In this document: positions 12,155 through 27,200 of the stretch, in pieces
How positions within the stretch are numbered: the first letter of the stretch is position 1
Layout of the letters: every line of letters begins with the position of its first letter
DNA from: Phytoseiulus persimilis
Taxonomy: Eukaryota; Arthropoda; Arachnida; Mesostigmata; Phytoseiidae
DNA: 64,000 nt
Assembly: GCA_037576195.1 (NCBI GenBank)
Contig: CM075102.1
Coordinates: forward strand, 35,026,745 to 35,090,744
Direction: 5' to 3'
Position numbers and translations under genes: made by a program
Notes under the pieces: generated by a model
Told to the model about the DNA's origin: nothing
Seen by the model: the letters and a program-made list of their open reading frames with translations, nothing else
The model's database searches: none

Positions 12155-15100
12155 CAGACACATCCGCGAGGACGATCTCCTCGTTTCGTAGTGAGACGGG
12201 AATCCGAGACTTCTGGTGAGCTCTCAACACTTCGCGCTTCGATCGTCCGAGTGTCGCGAACACGTTCTCATGCTCAATCGGTTCTCAAGCAACGCAGGGC
12301 GGTCGACTGTATTTCATATCATGGGGATTCGGCACAGCCTTCCGAAATTCGCGCTCCATTAGGTAGCTCGAACAACTCAGCAACTCCCTGTGCTCCATTG
12401 CCCCCGCGGGGAACTCGCCATCCTTCGACTGACGCATTTTCCAAACGGCTGATGGGATGAGTTTTGCATCACTCAGGAGCACGAACTTGCATGAGCTACT
12501 CAAGGGAGAAAGCCTTCGAGAGCTGAGGAAACTCGCCTAGAGAGTTCACTGACTCGAGTTCTCTATGGTAAGGGGCTCCACGAAGGTTCTACGCGTGGAG
12601 TTTGAGCTGGGCTGGATACAAAAGCCAACGGGTCGATACAACGAACGGCTCCCGCCGGCGCTCTGGGGATCGATGGAAGAAGATCGGGCTGCAGTGTCAC
12701 TCCGGATTCCTGAATTACATTCAGTGGCATTCCATATGGCGGCGTCAAGAATAACGCGGCCCCTCGAACACATCATGCGCATCTAGAGTGGTCAAGCCTC
12801 TCGCATGTGTGTTGAGCTTCGGATTGAGCGCTACCCAGAACGGCAATCGTGTAATTTAGTAACGTCCTGAAAAAAATGGTAGGGATCCCATCGAAGCCGG
12901 GGCTCGGATTGCGACCGGACTCACGGGATAACTTGCATCATAACGCCGTGAAAGAAACTCATGATCTGAGCTCATCACACACTTGTGCGAGGTTTCCCTG
13001 TGGTTCCGAGTTGATCATTCGGAATATCTATCGCGACATGCGGACACATTTCGAGTTGAGAGTTCCGGACGAGTCGATGTTCGAGGCGAGGAAAGGTGTC
13101 TGCTCATACAATATCGTCGCCATCATGAATCGAATATCTCATCACAAGTCTCTGATAAACTCTCTGCTGAATTCCACCGTGGCTTTGTGGCCGTGTGCTC
13201 GGCAGCCGAGATACTCTCGCACACACCATTCGTGTGCCATGGAAATTCTTGCGAAGAATTCTCGTTTCCGCTGCTCGGAGCGTTAGACTCTCCTAGGAAG
13301 GTCGCTGTCAGTACGATGGGACCAGTCTTTATTATTTTTTCGGAACTGAAACTCAACCAGTCTAGCAACCGCCCTACAGACACAGATACTGTAACAGGAT
13401 GGAAACGAGCCCGGTCGGAGGCAACGAATCGCTACCCTGGAGTGATCTTGTTCCAGAGAAAGTCTGCAGCTGAGCACTACGAATCGCCCATGTTGCTGAG
13501 CCTCCCCTACAACGCCAGTGACTGATTCGCGTGAACCCGAATTGCGATCGTTCAGGACGGAGTTTTCCAGTTTCCGTCCCATCATCACCCCTCCGAGGAA
13601 ACTTCCCGCAGAACACAACCCACGGAGAATTGAGATTGGGAGAGGAGGGTTCCCGGGACGAGTTTTGGGATTCATCAAGGATTATGACAGGACGTCGCTG
13701 CCCACACCGGAGTTCTTTCCGTAGATCTCCACTATGTGAAACTTCTCAATTCAACCACCGAGTCTCCCAACGGTACTTTTTTGGAAGTTGCGCCACAGAA
13801 TGAGTTCTCCACCCAGAAACACCCTAAGGTATAATAACATTTGCATATGTGACCGAAACGTCAGCTTATCCGCAACCTCCTCGCCACTTCTTTTCTAATC
13901 CTTGCAATCGAAAGAACCCGGGCAACCGATCACAGTGCGAGCTCAACCGGTTCCTCCGAGCGGAGATTCCATCTCTATGTTAATCGAGTTCACTTGCCAT
14001 CATCGTCGTTATCTCCGAGGATGCACACGTCTGCACGCGGAACAAGCCGTGCATGAAGAGGAGAGGAAGTTTTCAACAAGCTTAGCATACAGCCTCCATT
14101 AACTTCTGAGATGATGATGGTACGAAACGCAGCACGAACTTGGCCTACATCTTGACCGGTACTATCGCTCCGGAGTTGCCCTCTCCCTCAACGAGAGATT
14201 GTCAGGTGTTTCAAGAGCTTTTGTCCGCATCGCAGCTGGCAAGCGTTTCGTCCCAAGATAACTTTTTTCCGTGGTTCTCATTGAAGGAGGCACTGTTGAT
14301 TTGAGGCGGACGCTCTCAACCCGCGGTACACGCTTGGAGAACTTGACCCGCTAAACCTCACGCGTAGCATGAGTTCGCCGATGCCGGTGGTGGACGAGTA
14401 CAGAAAAGAGTCAAAGTATCTCTTTGTTTGGTTTCGGCAACAACCCACTGAAGACAGCCCACATCAAACGTCACTGGACCAATGGGTAGACGGACGCGCA
14501 GACCCCTTGTTCGTTCATTTTTCCCGACCGCTGGGCTCTTCGGCCGGCTTGCCGGCTAGTCAGCTCCAGCGATCATGTATGCGGAGACGTAACATCGTAG
14601 ACATCGTAATTATATGCTTTCGATTTGTCCATGCTTTGAGAGAGGCATTTTGTATTTTGGCGACCGGCAGTTCCAGGTAAAGGAAACATCTTTGGACGGA
14701 AACCTCGTAACTCACCAAGGACGTGCCTGGAGCCTCCGTAAAGCCAACGAGGCTCTGAGATTTCCGGCATTGCTTCTGGGAGAAAAATGAGGGGGGATCA
14801 GAGCCGTGTGCCAAGCTCGCTCATTTTGAGCTCTCGGGGGAAATCGGATAGCGTCAACGGAGTGTATCTCCGCACATTTGTCAATTCCGAGTGTCATCCG
14901 AGACTTTCGCGCTGATTCGCGCGATTCTATCTCCATTCTCCCTCACTGACTTTTGGGAAAGTTTGGTGACTATTACGGATGATCGGTTCGCATGGAATCT
15001 CGAGAACGCGGGCGTCGCAGTGAACTCAAACCGACTCGAGAATCCAGTAGTGAGCGCAGGCCAGAGAAGCTCCTCGATGAGGAGTGAAGGAGGAGCATGG

Positions 15101-17424
15101 ATAAAAACGAAGTAGATGTGCGCCAGGCGACCGGGTTGATAACTTGGAAATGTCTGTTTATGATCCCGAAGAGCACATGGAATCCAAATCCACCTCGAGC
15201 TTTTTTCGAAAATTCGAAGGGGCTAGAGGCTTCAAAATGGAATTGTACGAAAACTTGCGAGGCAGTTGTCTCCTAGCCCTCGCCAGGGCAGGGATGCTAC
15301 AGGCCAGGACTAGACAACACACTTCATTGATTCATCCATCGACACAAAATGCACCCGAGGTGTTGCCCCCGAAACCTACACGAGGTTCTGGAATGCGAGG
15401 AAGGAAATACTCCCAGCAGAAATTCACCGTCCGACCAGAACTTCTACCCACACTGGAGGGCCTGAGACGGACGAAGGATATCACAGGGCGATGAGGAATC
15501 GATGATAGAAAACAATCTGTGAATTCAAAACCATTCATCCCTGGAATGAGAGGGAACACATGTGTATGTAATACCGAAAAAAATACGATCCAAATCCAAC
15601 CGTATTTGATCCCTGATTCTATTCGCCGGAAGTTCGATATTTCCTTGAATTCACGGGATGGTTTGCTGTATCCTCGGAGCAACCCTGGCCGATCTGGCAT
15701 CCGGAAGGAGCATTTACGGCAGATGTTTCGATCTACTTCGTCTCGAATCAATGTCCTACCTGCTCTATTCCGAATCGACCTGGAGGAGCTTCTCGTGAGC
15801 GCCGAATCGTCGTGGGTCGGGCCAGAGAAAATAACGAGCAGCTAAGGGGCGATCGGTACAACTCACTGAGATTTGACGGAGAAATGTTCAAACATTGTAC
15901 TTCTATTTCGAAGGATCCGGGCGATCGTAAGCAGAGCTACAACCGCAGTCCCCGTGAACATGAGAATCTCTTGCCGATAGAAGGAGGGAACTGCTTTCCG
16001 TTGAGCGAACGTTGGAGTTCAGGACTCCGCGATCGTTAGGAGCAACTCTCTCCATCAAAGTGGGAAGTACTAGTCGGTCGAATGGATGTCTTGGTCGCCA
16101 AGCACCCCTGAGGCCTCGGAGTCTCTGGAGAGGTTTCGAAACACCTCGAGAGTCGATGAGATTCGGGAATGTCCGTGGGCGCTCATTTGCGGGGAAAAGA
16201 GCAGAAAAGTCCATTGCGCATTCCGAGTTTCACGCATCTCGATGAGCAGGCCGTTAGCCTCGCGAGTCTTTGGCTCGAAAGGGCTTGGGAAATCGTCGTC
16301 GGGCGAGTTGGTGGAGCGAGTGTCTGGTTCAGAAATCGTGAACTCTACGGAGCCATCTGACTGCAGTTGGGAGTAGCCCTGATCTTCATGAAATGCCCGA
16401 GGAGACACCGATCAGAACCAAGAAGGAGGATCAAGTCTGGGTTCCGTCAGGAAAAAAAAAGAGGAAACCGATTTTCTGTGGGTCCAACGAATTCCTTGAT
16501 GTTTGTTCGTTCATCGACCGGTTGTCCATTCTCCACTTTTCCAGCATTTTTCAGAATGTTTTAGTTGGTTATTGGAAATTCTCTTGAATACACTAATGGC
16601 GCCGCTGCGGCTGCTAGTGAGGGATTTTCTGTGTTTGAAATCGCCTTCGCAAAACGAAAGAATGAGAAAACCCGTGTAATGAATCACGGCGGACTGAAAG
16701 AGAAAAAAGGCTGCGCGCTCCTTCCGAGCTGCTTGTTCCCATCGAACGATCAAATAGCAAAAATGAAGAGAAATAGAAAGCAAAGAGACGGGTAAGGAAT
16801 GTAGGAAAAGCAGTCAGTGCTGGGGCAGAGCCAGGCATTTCAGGCATTGCGCTTGAGCTTGCAGAGCTCTGAGAGCTTCACATAACAGGGAAAATGCTGT
16901 GCTCTTTGACCGTCAAGGAAATGCATACTCAGATGCCTCTCCATAACGAGTTGTAATGGCGAAGCATATCAACCTCAGGGCTGAGGCTTGGCTCACGTGC
17001 TCCAGGGCGGCGACCAATCCGATACACGGCTCCTAGAGTGTTCAAGAGCAAAAGAACGCAAGAGTGTTTTCGGAGGACTCCGACATTCACGGGGTTCTGC
17101 ACCTCGCCCAGCCTAAATGCCGACAGAGCGGATGCTAGGCTCAATTGCATCACCAATCGAGCAGTTTGGACTCAGCGCTAATTTCGATCGCGTCGAGTCG
17201 AATTGTGAGAGACTGCCAGAACGTACGCACACTGATCATTATGGTCTGGCGGTGCGATTGCAGTTTCCAACACCGCCGTACACCTCCTTTCCCAGTGAAA
17301 GAAAGTACTTGCTTCTTTTTCTTCAACTCCTCTTCTTCAGCACCGTCATTGCCATGGACGTGGCTGTCGCCGCAATAGTGAAGCCAGCACCATCGAACGA
17401 GGCGAGAGCAGGAGAGCAAGCGAG

Positions 17425-17439
17425 CAGTCAGTCAGTCAG
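17425..17439 (+). repeat. (CAGT)n microsatellite
   Basis: Three CAGT units plus CAG, followed by degenerate AGTC units to about 17453. Related GACT units recur at 36195-36210. Confidence 0.75.
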
Positions 17440-18312
17440 GGAGTCAGTCTGTCTACTGAAGTCTGTCTGCTGTGCCGAAGAACGTTGAACCCGATAAGTT
17501 GGTGTATCGATCTTCTATCTGATTGTTGCGCGCTGGCCAGAGTGAGAGGGAATTCAGTTCCGCTCACCACGGCGTCGGCAAGGATTGAGCCCAGGATAGT
17601 CTTACGGTGGTGCTCTCGACAGCTTTAGTGTGGTGTGTGTGCTGTGTTGCTGTTCCTTTCTCCCGCCGGCAGCCTGTTATGGACGGCTATTGCCTAACTA
17701 GCTAGAAGGGGATTCAAAACTCCAAACTCGTTCTTTCTGACACTGGGAATCTCCGGGATATTTGTGGACTGTGGTGTGCCGGAGGAGGGAGACACCCACG
17801 CAACGGTAGGTTCTACATAGTTGCGGAAAGAAGTGAGCGGAAGAGAGCACAGCTGCGGACAAGATATTGCAAACAGCGAGTGAGATTCGAGTCTTCGAGT
17901 GGATACATCAGCTAGATGTTGGCGCTCACTTGGGTTCTCCGTTTTCCCGTTACTAGGAAAGACCCTCTCTGTCAACAATGGTGGAACTGGGGCAAAGGTC
18001 TTCTCTGTCAGGCTCCTCGTTTCTGAGCCCCTGATTTTGGCCGATCCGAGGCTTTCTCCGCGCGGTTCCGCCGTCGCGCTTCGCACCAAGCACATGGCAC
18101 CACAACGAAAGTGCGTCCGGAGTGACAGATGAACGTCGCGTAGTCTTCGCCCGTGAGCCACCCAGAAAATGGAACGATGTTTGCGCACCAATGGCTACAT
18201 AGATATCCTTCATAACAATAAGGGATGAAGAATGAAACGGAACAAGTGTCATGTTGCTTACGCAGCTAACGTCTGGGAAAGCCGGCTCTGCCGGACTGGA
18301 CGCTAAATCGCC

Positions 18313-18326
18313 GATGAGTACTCATC
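18313..18326. other. Perfect 14-bp palindrome
   Basis: GATGAGTACTCATC equals its own reverse complement. It could be a dimeric transcription-factor site, but nothing adjacent supports a specific factor, and one 14-bp palindrome is not remarkable in 64 kb. Confidence 0.4.
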
Positions 18327-21300
18327 AGTGATTCCGCATCGGTACGCAGTCTTTCTCTCAAGCGAGCTCGCGGTTTTTAATACTGTTGTACTTCGACTTA
18401 CCTTTTTCTCTGGGCGTTCCTCGATCGAGCGTTTCAATGAATGATGCCTTCAGACAATGTTCGAGATGAAACACTCAATTTGACTGACTCTGACGGTTAG
18501 TGCGCGCCAAGTCAGCCGAGCGGTCGCTTGACGCTGTGCAGAAGATCGATGCCACCCTTATACGGACTCATTTGCAGAATATTATTGTTTGAAAGTAATT
18601 TCAAAACGGCTCAGGCCACTGCCCAGGTCGATACAGCGGTTCCAAGATGATCTGCTCAGTCGTATATTTGATGCAAGGGTGTCGCTCGTAAGGACGAACC
18701 CTGACATTAGTGTGATCGCTATCAATAAAAGAGCACATGTCGTTGATTCCGCAACGGGTTGAGCCGTCAAACGCACGAGCTGCACTGCAAGGGGCAGATC
18801 GACAGTATCTAGGATCCGATACCGAACGCACGTGAAAGTTCAGTGGGGATAATAAGTAACAGGTAGCGAAGCTTTATCATCGCGAAAGGCGGCGGGCCAA
18901 TGAAGAGCTGAACCGAACGGATTCGCGTCCAACCAATCGAAAGAAAACGTTTCGAACATCGATTCCGAGATAACTACCTACGGCTGACGGAACTGGTTTC
19001 TTTTTCCATAAAGCGCCTGCCATTCAACTCGTTGCTTTTTCCTCGGAACTGTTCATTGGCGGCGGTATCGGCGAAAGTGACAATGCTCACGGCTTACTGT
19101 GCGCCTCTTCCTCTCGGTCGTCCATCCTGAGATTAACCCCGGGGTCCTTTCTGGCCCTCTGTTCCCACCTGCAGTCGGAGTGGCTTCAAACACAACAAGG
19201 CGCGCTTTAATTTCAGCCTGTCACTTCTCGCGTGCGCGGATGCCTTCATTAGAATTTCTTCTGTGTTTGAAAAATGTTGCTCGCTAAAACCGAGTGGGAA
19301 AACAAGGCTAGCCCGCTGGCGAGTAGACACGTTGCAGACGACCGATGTTGTTTAGCCGGTGTTTCTATTTTTCCAGCTCAGCGCGAATTCCGCGGACGAT
19401 TCGAAGGAATCGTGCTACGGAGATATGGATAGATCGAACTGAACCTTTCCAGAAGAACGAAAACTGCTCACCAGAAAGCCGAAAAACCCAAACGGGCAGA
19501 TAACTGCCAGAAGAGGCGATTCGGTTCTCGATCAAGTGTAAATATTCATGACGAGATTTTCGATCAAATCGCACGGCGCCGCTACAGATGAGCTGAGGCT
19601 CTCCGATTGACCAACGCGCTGCGGGATCAGGAACGCAGTGTCTCGCTGCTCAAACACTGCGGATGATTAGGTCTTCGGAACGACTGAGGGACGCTAGGGT
19701 TGTGATCGTTTCAGAAATGCGGCGTCGGGGTGAAAACTGACAACAAAGCCGGCGACCGAGCTATGCGTACCGTTTGCCCCGGTCGTGTCGCCGCCCGCTG
19801 ATCTCGGTGGGATCATGACTGGGAGCATCTCGAGGGATCGGACCGTTTCGGGAACATCCGCGAGAGGTGCCCCCGAGGGCTCTGTGTCAGGTTGCGGCGC
19901 GCGAAACAGGCCCCGATAGCCGTGGCTTTTCTTCATCGGAGGCACGTTCATAAAAGCTTCTACGCGCGTCTACCTCTACAGCGGAAGCACACCTGTAGCT
20001 GATTTATCTTCCGAGAGCGGATTTGGGGGTTCCCTCCGCCGCGCCGTGATCTCACGTAACGCTCCAGCTCAGATTCTGCGAGGCTGTTTATCGCCACCCG
20101 GCGTATAGAGTAATTGGCCGCAGGCTCAGCTCCGATGCTCCGAGCTGCACGATGATCGAGTCGCTCGATCGAGTCACCTCACGACACATTCTCCATGACA
20201 GCCTTCCACCGATCACCGTCTCGAGCTTTCGCAGCGTCTCGCTCTCGGAGCTGCTGGCAATCACTCTGGCCTAGAACTCATCTGCGACGGCGGGGGCGAA
20301 TGCGGTGACGCGGGAATTCCCTACAGGCGTGGGATCGCCTCAGAAAATAATGTGAAGTTTTCAATGACATCGCCGCCATTCATTTTCATTCCGTCTCGAG
20401 CACGCCGGTGTTGCTCTGCTTGCCGTGGCCGACAGAGTTCGCGTGGATCACGGCTCTGGCACGGTGAGGAACGGCGCGGAAATTTGAAGTCGACAACGGG
20501 GACACCAGCGGCCAGGGTGATAACGTCCGACGACAATGCTCCCAAGTTTGGAGTGGCGTTCTCGGCCGGATTGGGTGACAGGATCCAGGAGCGTTGACTC
20601 TCGACTCGAACGTAGAAGATGTATCTGGCACAATGGAAATAGGTGCGAAAAAGGAAACGAGAAAAATGAGACGGAGAGAAACGAGTGTGCTCCGGGAAGG
20701 CGTCTATTGATGAACTAGAGATAGCCGTTGAAGGGAGAAGCGATGCGATCGAATGGCGCTGCGGGGAAATTGAAAAGTTTCCAGGCAGATCTCAAAGTAG
20801 GAATCAGAAGCACACGCTTGTCAGATCTGGTCTGCAGCAGACCTTCAGGAGGAAGGGGATCGATGGATTGAAATGTGACAGACCATGGCTGACTCCATTC
20901 TTGAAACTGCATTTTACACTCGGGGAACGAGCGAGTGAAGCAGAAAGCAGGGGAACAGCTCAAGGGGAAAATACGAATTGTTTCCACACCGATGTATCGA
21001 TTTTTACCACCGATGAACCGATTCAGGCCAATACTTTTTTCTCGCAGTTTCCGTCTGTGTCATCTTAGGTCGGAGTCAAACCGGAGCGACATCATTCAGA
21101 TCTTGGGGAAGCGCCAAAACTCTCATGAAGCTCAGAGACAATCAGAAAAACCCTGAACTCGCGTGGATAGAGGATTCAAACAATGGGGAAATCCCTGCCC
21201 GCATTGAGAGCTTCCCGTTCATACGCGAGGTTGTCTTTGCGGAAAGTTCCTCCTATGCGGTGTTGTCTGTACTCTTGAACTCGAGCTGTAGCCGAACCGT

Positions 21301-24219
21301 TGAAGCCTCCGATATCGGATATGGGTCTCAAGTACTTGCTGAAGAGCAGACCCGCAAGATTCGGACGGGAGTCCGCACTGCTGGGATCGTCCTTCAGCAG
21401 CGCTGCGAGGAAAGTCCGTCTGAATGACCCTTCGAGAGGATTGTCGAGGACATACAATGACAGAAATGGATAGCAAGGAAGGAACGTGATATTTTTCCCA
21501 TCAGAGATGAGGACTCACTTATTCGGCAAGCGTTTCATTCGATCTGACGGGGGAACTCCTCCGTGTTGACTTTGTAATTATATTCGTAAAATCATCGAGC
21601 TCGTCACAATCAGATATTGGACTAGACGTGGCCGCTTATCTCCGTCGAATCAGCTCAGAAATGAAGTCTACCATGCAAACAAGCATCGACCATCCGACCG
21701 AAAATGCAACTTCAGCACCAGCTTCGGCTGCATATTCAGAATAAGAATCCTCCAGAAATGAGGCGAATTTGGCGAGCCATAAGACCAAAAGTTGACCAGG
21801 TTCACGATTGACGGGAACTGAACGTGGACGCAATTATTCATCGTTTTGGAGTGTCTGGGAGATCGTTCGAGAATCCCCCAGCTGATCCCTCGACCAACCG
21901 CTCCGCGCCCCGTTTGAAACTTTTTTTCCAGGAGTACGATGAAATCAGCCGTGACAGGGAGCCCGGCCCACTGAAACGAATGATGTTGGAAAAAGCCACA
22001 GCGCTTCCCCCACACAGAGTGGATGCGATCAGCTATGGGATACTTCGACCATCGCTAGATTACTGGAGAGAATGACCGTTGCGCTGATTGATGTTTTGAC
22101 GGATAGATAGATAATGATATCATCGAAGCACCCCGTTAGTACAATACATCAAAGGCCGTCGATACGGCAAGGGTCGGATGGCATTTGTTCAGGACAGGCA
22201 GCAGAAGAAGAAGATATGTTGACTTTAAGTAGACAACGAGCGGAAGGGAGATTGTGGAATACGGAGGAAAATTGAAACGGGAAGGATAAATCTGCTGGAA
22301 AAGGCTCTTTGAAGATCGAGCAAGCGTCAAAGTCAGAACGCTCTTATTATCTTTGAAGTTTTCGGCATCTTTCCTTCCTTTCTTCAACGTTCGTTCACTT
22401 CACTTGACTTCAGTCGCGCTCGGAATTCACCACTTGTAACGTTTTTTCTCGTCTCAACATTTTCTTCGCCGAGCCAAGTGAAACGTCGGCGTCTCCAACA
22501 ACGACGTGAGAAATCGAGTTCAAACATGAACAGCCGAATCCGGGTCTGCTCGAGCCGGCTCCTATGAGCGCTAATGAGCCGGTGGAGAATTCTCCAAGCC
22601 GAGCCATTGGGAAGTTTTCAATCGAAACCCACCGAGTGGCAAACAGTCCAGACGGAAATATCTCTGCTGCGATCGAAGTGAAGCCGACCACGCGGCATAA
22701 TGGTCATTCGGAGTGAGTCGTGAACGGAAAGCTTCGGGTTATCGAAATGTAGGCGAGTCGTCCGCGCAATCAAAATCACTTGGGAACATTGACCTTGAGC
22801 GGTGCGAATCGCGTCGGCAGTCTTAGATGAATCCTCCGAGTCCTGAGGAAGTTGCAAAGCGGCCGCCTGATCGCATCCATTCTCGGCCTTGTACTATTCA
22901 CTGGGGAGCCTCAAACAGAAACGGAGGTTTCAATACCCACAGCATTGACTCCTGACGAGCGCGGAGCCAGACAAAACGGTTCTTTTGAGCTTCGTCTTCG
23001 CGTCAGGAACTCACCCACACGCTCACAAAGCCATCACTCCAACCGTCACGGAACGCCTTCTCGTCGGATTCTTAGAGAATCCGATCTCGTTTCATTTATT
23101 GAGTGATTGATTGACATTATTCTACACGTTACTAGAATGAGTCTATTTTTTGAGGGAAAGACGGAAAAATACTGAAACTCATCCGAGGCGAGATTCAGGA
23201 GGAGGTCCATAGCACTGAGAATCGAAGCCACTTCCTCAAAATCGTTTTTATTTCGTCATTGCAGGGATGCATGGGTTCGCTTCTCGGCCAGGGACCGCGT
23301 GTCACTTCACGGAAGCGGAGAAGATTCGGCTCGTCGAAGAAGTTGAACGACGGAAAGCCATCGTGAGAGCAAGGTATGAGAGCGTCCCTCCTCTTAATCA
23401 TTCCAAACGATCGAAGCACTCTCCATGAATAACAGAGGCTCGAAATGAAATGAAAACTCGCTCAATCTCGCAACCACCGCGAGATCCGTATTCTGTCCCC
23501 GGCGTTGGACATTTTAGTCATGCTGCTCGCGAGTTTGAGTCATTCGAGAGCTCCCCGTACCCTCAGAAGGCCGAATGGTCCGAACAGTCTTCCAGAAGTG
23601 TCCGGATCGTGCCGCTCACTTCTGACGTCGGAGCCAGACCGTTCGTCGGACGGGTCAGCCTATTTTCGTATCCCATGAGCGTGCATTCAAAGAGGCTCCA
23701 GAGAATGTTGGAAATGAGGATAACGCGAAGGTTACAGTGACATTCCTGTCGACACATGTCTAATCGGTCCGAAGGTCGCCAAAACAGCGAAAGAAAAATT
23801 TGTTTATCGGACCAAAGCGGTGTGTACGCAGCTCACGCACCATTCTTTGCAAATCAGTGTCCCAATTTGAGCCGTAATGGGCATTATATTTCTCCCAAGT
23901 CCGGAATATATCGTTCGCAGACCTGGATTGGTGATATTACTCACCAAGTTCCCACGAGGTCACAATCGGCCAGCTGCCTCCTCCGTCATTACACCTGTTA
24001 GACAGCAGCTTCGCTCAATCTCATTCGAGCCTATTCCTGTAAGTCGACCTCTCCGGGATCAATATAGAGCAGACCACATGGCACTTGTACTTGGGCAGCG
24101 AGATCACGAGGATCTGATCAGCTCTCGGTAGTTCTCAGACGAACCGGCAGAGGCACGAAGCGACTTGCACGTCGGAGGGTTGAGGAGACAGGTCTCGTTT
24201 GTGATGATCTTGGTACGGA

Positions 24220-24229
24220 GGGGGGGGGG
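24220..24229 (+). repeat. G10 homopolymer
   Basis: Ten G followed by ATCATGGGGG. This is the same G10-ATC junction as at 3996-4005. Confidence 0.9.
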
Positions 24230-27200
24230 ATCATGGGGGTTCTGAGGGAACTCGGGCTGCAGCTGCACGCACAGCGGCCTCCTGCTCTTCATTGGGCTTA
24301 ACTCATTTGGTTTCGTCCTTGGCGACGGAACCGAGGACGTCGTCGATTGCGACGGCCGAAGCAGCTGTGCCGACACGAGCTGAGTGGCTTGCTCATTAAG
24401 ATCCGTAGGAGCTTGTGGCCACTGGAACGGCCACCGAACCAAAGCTGCGAAGTGCGTGGGAGTCATCGTCGTCATTGGGGCAACAGAGGCGAGACCGCGT
24501 ATCCTGGAGTCAAGAGCTCTCGTTTGGAGTCGAAAAACGGGCGAGCGGAGGAATGATCAAAGCATTGGAAAAATGCACTAATGATGGAGAGCTCAAGACG
24601 ACTTCGTGTAGAGCCGCGGCATTCGCTCATCTCGTGTTTCGCTTGTTCCGGTCGTTGAGCTCTCTTATGCTCAAAGGAAGGCATGGAAGCCTCCACAATC
24701 GAATGATCTGTGATCGCGATGGCTCTCTCTCTCAAAGCATCGATCGCCTCGAGTCCGTACCGCCAGGAGCAATCCCGAAGGGGAGGAACTGTGCTCATAC
24801 CGTGCTGACCTCATAGGATTCTCATCAAGGGTTTTCGGAGGGAACTTCCTACCATGATCAGATGCAACGCCGAGTAAACGCCAAACGGTTGCTCCCTAGA
24901 ATGGGCCGCAATGAGACCTGTAGATCGGTTGTAGCTGACGGACCCGGAAGACAACGAAGCGTTCCGACGTTCCCAGTCGATGAACCTTGTCATTCCTAGA
25001 TGAATCTTCCGTACGTGGGGTGTTCGAGGTCTTCGCACTCCTTTCTCTCAGCTCTGAGAAGAGAGCACGCCGGCTGCTACGACATGGATTCCATTCGATC
25101 TATGTATCTGGAGACTTCTACACGTGATGCGGCACCATGAACTCGCTCGACGATCCGTTTCCCGCAGTTCCCGCCGCATGTGTCAGAATGTTTCCGCGGA
25201 ACGTGGGTCATGATTACCCGCGGCTGCAGACGCTCAAAATCTAGAGAGTTTTTTCCGTCCCTTGAAATTCGACTCGAACAATTTGCGAACCGGCCCACGA
25301 ATGTTTCAACTTCCGCTCAGCGGAGATGATTCTCAACGTCATTAGCTCCCTCCTCAATAATACTTGGTCAGACCCATTCTACTCGAACAAAGAAGCACTC
25401 TGTGATATTCCGATATCGTGCTAGGGCTTCTTGTAAGCTCACTCAGATTCATATTCTCTCCCGTTGATCAAAACAGAACTTTGATTCTCCGACCTCAGAG
25501 CTCATCCAGGTATTCGTTCAAGAGTTATTGACCGGGATTTCGAAGTATTGTCGTAGTCTGGGAGCGAATGAACGACTGAGAGGCGGATAAACACTCGTCC
25601 TGCCGCTGACCAACATCGTAACATGACTTGACACTTGCTCTGAGATGGAGTGTTGGGAGAGTGGATGTTGAAAACGGATAAACACCACGCCAGCGAAGAA
25701 GCACACGAGGGGTTTCCGAACAAGTGGACGGACCATCGGAGAACGAGCGAAAACACACGCGGACGAGCTGAAGCGATAAGACTCATAGGTCTGCGTGTTG
25801 CTGCTGGGCACTTGAACCGGAGGGAAGTCCGAACTATCTGACGCCGCGTGATTTCGCGGGCCTAGCGGTACAGTGTCCAATGGTCCGCCGCCGTCCGGTT
25901 CCCGGACACCCAGTCGGCGTAGTCGGACCCGGGGGTAAGTTCACCCGCCCGTGCAAGCATCCTCGAAGTTGAATGCGACGTAATCTTGGTCTGTTTGATG
26001 ATGAACGAGAAACGCGAGTGCTCCATATGAAAAGCAGAGATTTCGGGGAAAGTGCGCGCGGAGCTTGCAGGAACGGTGGCGCGCCACGGAAATCTCGCGT
26101 CGGCCGAACGAGCGAAGCGGAGTAGGAGGGAAGGAGCGAGAAAAAGAAATACCAAGTATCTCTTGAGAGGTTCTTTTGTTGACGGCAGCGATGGTGGCGG
26201 ACAGGCCTCGCTGCAATAATAACTTCACGGCGTCGTCAAAAGCAACGACTCAATGTTGTGTGACATGAAGACTTGACAGACAGCTCACGATGAGAACGGC
26301 TCGTTTTGGTTTCCTTGCTCCGGTTGCTCAGTGGTCTTCAGTTGTCGTGGGGAGAATTTGTGTTTCTACTCGCTCGTTCATTGCTTGAGTGGCTCACATA
26401 GGTTCTGTGAGTGCTGAGCGCCAGGTACTTCAGACCTGATGAAGGCTGCCCAAGTCCTCTCCACGTGGAAGCATTCGGCAACACCGAGTGATTCTTTATC
26501 CACTTAGACTTCCACGGGTTCCGTCACACGTCGATCCGCTGCTCAGCGTCGGTGCTTCCCGTCGTTCTCGGGAAAAATCTTCCATCTGGGGAACCGCACT
26601 GGCTATCTTTGCTTCACGAGCGAATTTCGTTCCGAAAGGTCGTCGGATTGCAACCGACGAGTTCGGGGTTTGCCTGGGGGTGGAAAATCTCCGCCCGCCA
26701 GATTCTCGCTGGATTTGGAAACACCCATTACCAACGAAGGAGATCAGCTGCGCTCCGGTCGATCGAGGCTCACGATTGTTCGGTATCGCCTCCCGTGTTC
26801 CGTACAAACGGAGGCATGGAATCATTTTTCTTCCGCTCTCACCTCGCCAGAGCCAGTCGGACCTGAGCGTTCCAAAGTCAACAGATCTGTCGATGGCCTC
26901 GAGTTTCCAAAACGGGGGAAAAAGGCGCATGACAGAATCCCGCGGGCATTCGAGGGATTCTCCTATGGGAGCCGAAATCAAGAACGTTCCTCTTTTTCCG
27001 GAGCGAAACCGGGCTGTGCTCACCTCGCTGGAAGGGAGACATACTCAATAGCTTCCAACTGGTTCCAAAGTTTTGAACGGGATGATCTGGAACGGAACTC
27101 CGTTCGAAGCGTCCGCAGTGGGCAGGTGATTCGACGAGATCGCAGGTTGGGTCGACCGCCTCTTTGACCCGTCCCAATCAGTTTCCATTAATCATTCGTT

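Noticed and set aside
12983-13525. 180-codon plus-strand open frame
   Set aside because: About one frame of this length is expected by chance, another frame over the same bases (12876-13286) is equally open, and no domain is recognised.
15144-15845. Successive plus-strand frames of 116 and 108 codons
   Set aside because: All three plus frames and parts of the minus strand look similarly plausible here, showing that the impression comes from base composition.
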